From the NCBI GenBank assembly GCA_964567545.1, contig CAZMNB010000044.1, positions 1 to 9,881 on the forward strand: a stretch of 9,881 nucleotides of DNA. The letters are read 5' to 3'. Positions 6,781 to 9,881 of the stretch are shown piece by piece. Made by a program: the position numbers and the translations under genes. This DNA is from UBA7398 sp964567545. GTDB lineage: Bacteria; Actinomycetota; Actinomycetes; Nanopelagicales; Nanopelagicaceae. Position 1 is the stretch's first letter. Each line of letters begins with the position of its first letter. Under the pieces are notes generated by a model. The model worked only from the letters and a program-made list of their open reading frames with translations. It was not told the origin of the DNA and made no database searches.

Positions 6781-8169
6781 TTAATTCACACTCCAACGTG
6801 GTCCTTCTGTGGTGTCCTCGATGGTAATCCCCAGCGAAGTAATTCGATCTCTAATGGAATCAGCCGCCGAAAAGTCTTTACGTAATCGGGCCGCTTCGCG
6901 TTGTTCCAACAATAAGGCAATTAAACCATCCATTGCTTCGTTCAAATTTCCACCTCCAGATTGGGCAAACGCAGCTTCGAATGGATCGCAACCTAGGATC
7001 GATAAAACTCCTCGAATATTTGCAGCAGCTTCACTTACAACCTTCGAATCACTGGAAGTAAGCGCGCTATTTCCGCTCTTTAACCACTCTGAAATAAGCG
7101 CAAGTGCTTGTGGCACAGCCAAATCATCATCCATCAACTTAGAAAAATCTTTTGAAATTAGGGGATCTGGCTTCTTACCTAAGGTTTCAATCGCGCGGTT
7201 TAAAAAATTCTCAATTCTTCGAAACGCGACTGCGGACTCTTCTAAAGCTTCAAAGGAAAATTCCAGCATGGAGCGATAATGAGCGCTACCTAAATACCAG
7301 CGAAGCTCCACGCCTCGCACCCGTTTTAAAATTTCAGATACTAGAAGCGAATTCCCTAAAGACTTGCTCATCTTTTCACCAGCAGTGGTAACCCATGCAT
7401 TATGCATCCACATATTTGCGAATCCATAACCCGCGGCTTCGGATTGTGCGATTTCGTTTTCGTGATGTGGAAAAATTAAATCTAAACCACCACCATGGAT
7501 ATCAAAGTTTTCGCCTAAATAGGTACGTGCCATTGCTGAACATTCCAGATGCCAACCCGGCCGGCCAGCGCCCCAGGGAGTTGACCAAGATGGTTCGCCT
7601 GCTTTAGCCGCTTTCCAAAGTGCAAAATCGCGTGGATCGCGCTTGTAAGTTTCATCGGAGTCACCAGTTGGCAACAAATCATCAAGTTTTTGATTAGAAA
7701 GCGTTAAGTAACGCTTTAATTTACGAACTTCTAAATAAACATCGCCATTTCCGGGGGCATATGCCGATCCATTTGAAATTAACGTTTCCATTAATTCAAC
7801 CATCTGGGTTATGTGCCCAGTCGCGCGGGGCTCGTAACTTGGTGGCATTACATTTAGGGCAGCATAAGCATCGCTAAACTCACGCTCATATTTCATAGCA
7901 ACTGCCCACCATGGTGATTTTTCAGTTTTGGCTTTTTGTAAGATCTTGTCATCGATATCGGTTATATTTCTTATAAACGTTACGTTATTTCCAGATGCAA
8001 TTAACCAGCGGCGCAGAATGTCGAAATTAACGCCGCTTCTAATATGCCCAATATGAGGTGCAGCTTGCACGGTAGCGCCACATAAATAAATTGAAACTTC
8101 ACCGCTTTTAATTTGCTTAAAATCGCGAACAGTCCGCGAAGCTGTATCGTAAAGTTTCAAGGTGCTCAT
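6781..8169 (-). CDS. cysS: Cysteinyl-tRNA synthetase (class I)
   Basis: Charges tRNA-Cys with cysteine using ATP; essential and cytoplasmic. The 462-residue length is normal. The class I signatures are HIGH (residues 39-42) in CGATVQAAPHIGH and KMSKS (266-270). The zinc ligands Cys30, Cys210, His235 and Glu239 fall almost exactly where E. coli CysRS has them (28, 209, 234, 238). The C-terminal part holds the DALR-type helical region, and the ending, with LRKDFSAADSIRD and near-terminal GPRW, is typical of CysS. The paralogue MshC (mycothiol synthesis) also has HIGH, KMSKS and zinc ligands, but it lacks this full CysS C-terminus, and the position between ispDF and rlmB supports CysS. The start ATG 8169 lies 9 bp after the ispDF stop and has no clear Shine-Dalgarno, so reinitiation after ispDF is plausible. 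Confidence 0.96.
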   Translation of the reverse strand: MSTLKLYDTASRTVRDFKQIKSGEVSIYLCGATVQAAPHIGHIRSGVNFDILRRWLIASGNNVTFIRNITDIDDKILQKAKTEKSPWWAVAMKYEREFSDAYAALNVMPPSYEPRATGHITQMVELMETLISNGSAYAPGNGDVYLEVRKLKRYLTLSNQKLDDLLPTGDSDETYKRDPRDFALWKAAKAGEPSWSTPWGAGRPGWHLECSAMARTYLGENFDIHGGGLDLIFPHHENEIAQSEAAGYGFANMWMHNAWVTTAGEKMSKSLGNSLLVSEILKRVRGVELRWYLGSAHYRSMLEFSFEALEESAVAFRRIENFLNRAIETLGKKPDPLISKDFSKLMDDDLAVPQALALISEWLKSGNSALTSSDSKVVSEAAANIRGVLSILGCDPFEAAFAQSGGGNLNEAMDGLIALLLEQREAARLRKDFSAADSIRDRITSLGITIEDTTEGPRWSVN

Positions 8170-8178
8170 AGTTTTATT

Positions 8179-9342
8179 CTAATTCCCTGATCCTGATAAC
8201 TTATATACCAACGCAATTGCAATCGCAGATATTCCTTTTCCTTCACCGGTGAAACCAAGTCCATCTGTGCTTGTTGCTGAAACTGAAACTGTTGCTCCAT
8301 TTAGCGCCTTCGAAAGCTCTGCAATTGCTGCGCTTCGTCGTGGCCCAATTTTTGGTCGATTCCCAACAATTTGTACTGAAACATTAGCAATGCCGTAGCC
8401 AGCATCAGTTATTCGATGTAACGTCTCTTTTAAAAGTGTTTCACCGGAAGCGCCAGCATATTTAGGATCTGAAGTTCCAAAATTAGAACCAAGATCACCT
8501 AGATTAGTTGCGGCAAAAAGTGCATCACAAATTGCATGCGCTGCAACGTCGCCATCGGAATGGCCATCAACACCAACTTCGTTCTCCCAGAACAATCCAG
8601 CTAACCACATTGGTCGCTTAGGATCATGGGAAAATGCATGCGCATCGATGCCAACTCCACTCTGTAGATGTGGTGCATCGCCAAGCAGAAATGTTGTTGC
8701 TATTGCTAAATCTTCAGGGGTGGTAATTTTTAGCGCTCCAGTTTCACCCATGATGGTTTTAACTTTGATGCCAAGTGCTTCTACAAGCGCAGCATCATCA
8801 GTCGCATCCTCACTAGCTGCATGTGCTCGTATCAATACCTCGCGCGCGAAACCTTGTGGTGTCTGGACGGAAACAAGAGTAGAACGGTCTGGGGTGTTTC
8901 GAACATAACCTTCTCGATCAACTTCTTTAATGGTGTCGATCGCTGCTAACGCTGGAATTACAGCGCTTTCACCACCCGCCACTGCATCACGAATTCGGAT
9001 TGCTAAATCTGTTGAGGCTAGCGCCCGGGCTGCATCGTGCACTAAAACTATCGCCACATCATTTGAAATAGCAGCGAGCGCCAAATTAACCGAATCGCTC
9101 CGTAAAACTCCACCGGTAATTACAATTGCACTCTCGCCAACAATTGCGCGGTATTGATCTTCATATCCAGTTGGCGCGGTAATGATAATTTCATCTACAG
9201 CCGGAGAGATCGATGTAAACGCGCGCTCCAATAACGTTATGCCATCAAGTTGGACTAACGCTTTTGGTAATTGCGCACCAAGTCGATGCCCCATACCAGC
9301 CGCTGCAATAATCGCAGCAGTTTTAGTTAAAGATTGGCTCAT
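8179..9342 (-). CDS. ispDF: Bifunctional IspD-IspF: MEP cytidylyltransferase fused to 2-C-methyl-D-erythritol 2,4-cyclodiphosphate synthase
   Basis: One 387-residue protein carries two MEP-pathway enzymes for isoprenoid precursors. The IspD half (about 1-222) joins CTP and MEP to give CDP-ME. It shows the nucleotide loop AAIIAAAGMGHRLG with Arg20, PKAL with Lys27, VLVHDAARAL (about 99-108), VQTPQGF and TDDAALVEALG. The IspF half (about 228-387) cyclises CDP-ME 2-phosphate. It shows GVGIDAHAF with metal ligands Asp233 and His235, GHSDGDVAAHAICDALFAA with His261, GDLGSNFGTSDP, and TSTDGLGFTGEGKGISA near the end. The linker is only a few residues. The two steps are not consecutive, since IspE acts between them and is not in this window. 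The frame opens at TTG 9345, but ATG 9342 is the better start. It lies 10 bp after the carD stop without a strong ribosome site. Confidence 0.95.
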   Translation of the reverse strand: MSQSLTKTAAIIAAAGMGHRLGAQLPKALVQLDGITLLERAFTSISPAVDEIIITAPTGYEDQYRAIVGESAIVITGGVLRSDSVNLALAAISNDVAIVLVHDAARALASTDLAIRIRDAVAGGESAVIPALAAIDTIKEVDREGYVRNTPDRSTLVSVQTPQGFAREVLIRAHAASEDATDDAALVEALGIKVKTIMGETGALKITTPEDLAIATTFLLGDAPHLQSGVGIDAHAFSHDPKRPMWLAGLFWENEVGVDGHSDGDVAAHAICDALFAATNLGDLGSNFGTSDPKYAGASGETLLKETLHRITDAGYGIANVSVQIVGNRPKIGPRRSAAIAELSKALNGATVSVSATSTDGLGFTGEGKGISAIAIALVYKLSGSGN

Positions 9343-9352
9343 CAAGAACCAA

Positions 9353-9835
9353 TTAGGAAGCTAGTACCTCGTTGAGGATGGACTCGGCATTTGCTTCGTC
9401 AGTGTGCTCAGCGAGTGCGAGTTCTGAAACTAAAATGGATTTGGCTTTAGCGAGCATTCGCTTTTCGCCTGCGGAGAGACCACGGTCAAGGTCGCGGCGA
9501 TAAAGATCGCGAACAACTTCTGCAACTTTAATGACATCGCCTGAGGCGAGCTTTTCAAGGTTTGCTTTATATCTACGGGACCAGTTAGTTGGTTCCTCGG
9601 TATACGGCTGACGTAATACGCCAAAGACACGATCTAAGCCGGCTGAGTCCACAACATCACGAACGCCTACTAAATCAACATTTTCGGCTGGTACGCGAAC
9701 AGTTAAGTCACCTTGAGCAACTTTTAGGACTAGGTAGATCTTTTCTTCGCCTTTGATGGTTCGGGTCTCAATGGCTTCGATGAGAGCCGCGCCGTGATGG
9801 GGATAAACAACGGTTTCGCCAACCTTGAATGACAT
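9353..9835 (-). CDS. carD: CarD-family RNA polymerase-binding transcription regulator
   Basis: CarD binds the RNA polymerase beta subunit and wedges at the upstream edge of the promoter bubble, stabilising open complexes, notably at rRNA promoters. The 160-residue protein fits mycobacterial CarD (162). Residues 1-55 form the Tudor-like RNAP-interaction domain (FKVGETVVYPHHGAALIEAI, then YLVLKVAQGDLTVRVP). Residues of about 60-160 form the helical DNA-binding domain, with the conserved wedge tryptophan Trp85 in EEPTNWSRRYKANLEK, then RDLDRGLSAGEKRMLAKA. ATG 9835 has a good ribosome site, GAAAGG (minus strand 9842-9847), 6 bases upstream. It is the first gene of the five-gene run and is the most G+C-rich part of the window by eye. 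CarD next to ispD/ispF is a recurrent actinobacterial arrangement. Confidence 0.97.
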   Translation of the reverse strand: MSFKVGETVVYPHHGAALIEAIETRTIKGEEKIYLVLKVAQGDLTVRVPAENVDLVGVRDVVDSAGLDRVFGVLRQPYTEEPTNWSRRYKANLEKLASGDVIKVAEVVRDLYRRDLDRGLSAGEKRMLAKAKSILVSELALAEHTDEANAESILNEVLAS

Positions 9836-9881
9836 TTATTGCCTTTCGATAGAGGGCAATTCTACCAGCAGGTAAGCGTAG
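9836..9881 (-). promoter_or_regulatory. carD: carD leader: Shine-Dalgarno, -10-like box and inverted repeat
   Basis: Reading the minus strand towards carD, TAGAAT (9864-9859) resembles a sigma-A -10 box. With a 17-bp spacer its -35 would fall just beyond the window, so the promoter cannot be confirmed. GAAAGG (9847-9842) is a normal ribosome site. ATTGCC and GGCAAT (9838-9843 and 9855-9860) form a perfect 6-bp inverted repeat with 11 bases between. It overlaps the edge of the -10-like box and part of the ribosome site, so it could act as an operator or as a hairpin affecting translation. Confidence 0.4.

Noticed and set aside
6809..7279. Plus-strand open frame of 156 codons inside cysS
   Set aside because: It is antisense to the conserved C-terminal half of CysS. 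Its Ser/Ala-rich sequence is what the complement of that frame gives.
6781..8169. Assignment of the CysS-like gene as MshC (mycothiol cysteine ligase)
   Set aside because: It has the full-length CysS C-terminal region and sits in the ispF-cysS-rlmB context.

Overview
The window comes from a low-to-moderate G+C actinobacterium. The evidence is a CarD with the mycobacterial-type architecture (Trp85 in the DNA-binding half), an actinobacterial-style RlmB with a long basic N-terminal tail, a CysS beginning its signature with CGATVQ, and an SGNH hydrolase with the tail typical of actinobacterial members. A moderately AT-rich genome with very tight gene spacing would fit a freshwater planktonic lineage such as Nanopelagicales (acI) or a relative. 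That placement is inference; no rRNA gene is present to confirm it.

Left part (1-880): a minus-strand gene runs off the left edge. It encodes the N-terminal ATPase part of a MalT/LuxR-type (STAND) transcriptional regulator. It starts at GTG 721 and is very AT-rich. Between it and the divergent mreB lies an intergenic region that, with the first codons of the regulator gene, holds six copies of the hexamer GGGTGA/TCACCC in about 200 bp. This is the most striking unexplained structure in the window and looks like a regulator-binding array.

Middle (884-4970, plus strand): an mreB-like actin gene with no mreC or mreD in view, then 67 bp later a complete GH2 beta-galactosidase (lacZ, 999 aa) with both catalytic glutamates. 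An imperfect palindrome lies just upstream of lacZ. The lacZ stop codon is one base from the stop of the convergent gene on the other strand.

Right part (4972-9835, minus strand): a compact run read right to left: carD, a fused ispD-ispF, cysS, rlmB and an SGNH/GDSL hydrolase gene. Gaps are 10, 9, 0 and 33 bp, so one transcript is likely. The genes cover RNA polymerase promoter-complex stabilisation, two non-consecutive MEP-pathway steps, tRNA-Cys charging and 23S rRNA 2'-O-methylation, so this is housekeeping core. The carD leader has a good Shine-Dalgarno, a -10-like TAGAAT and a 6-bp inverted repeat spanning both.

Overall the right half is ordinary conserved actinobacterial core. The left half looks accessory: regulator, stand-alone mreB and lacZ. 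I found no RNA genes, CRISPR array, insertion sequence or convincing intrinsic terminator. I see no clearly new system; the divergent regulator/mreB control region is the best candidate for follow-up.
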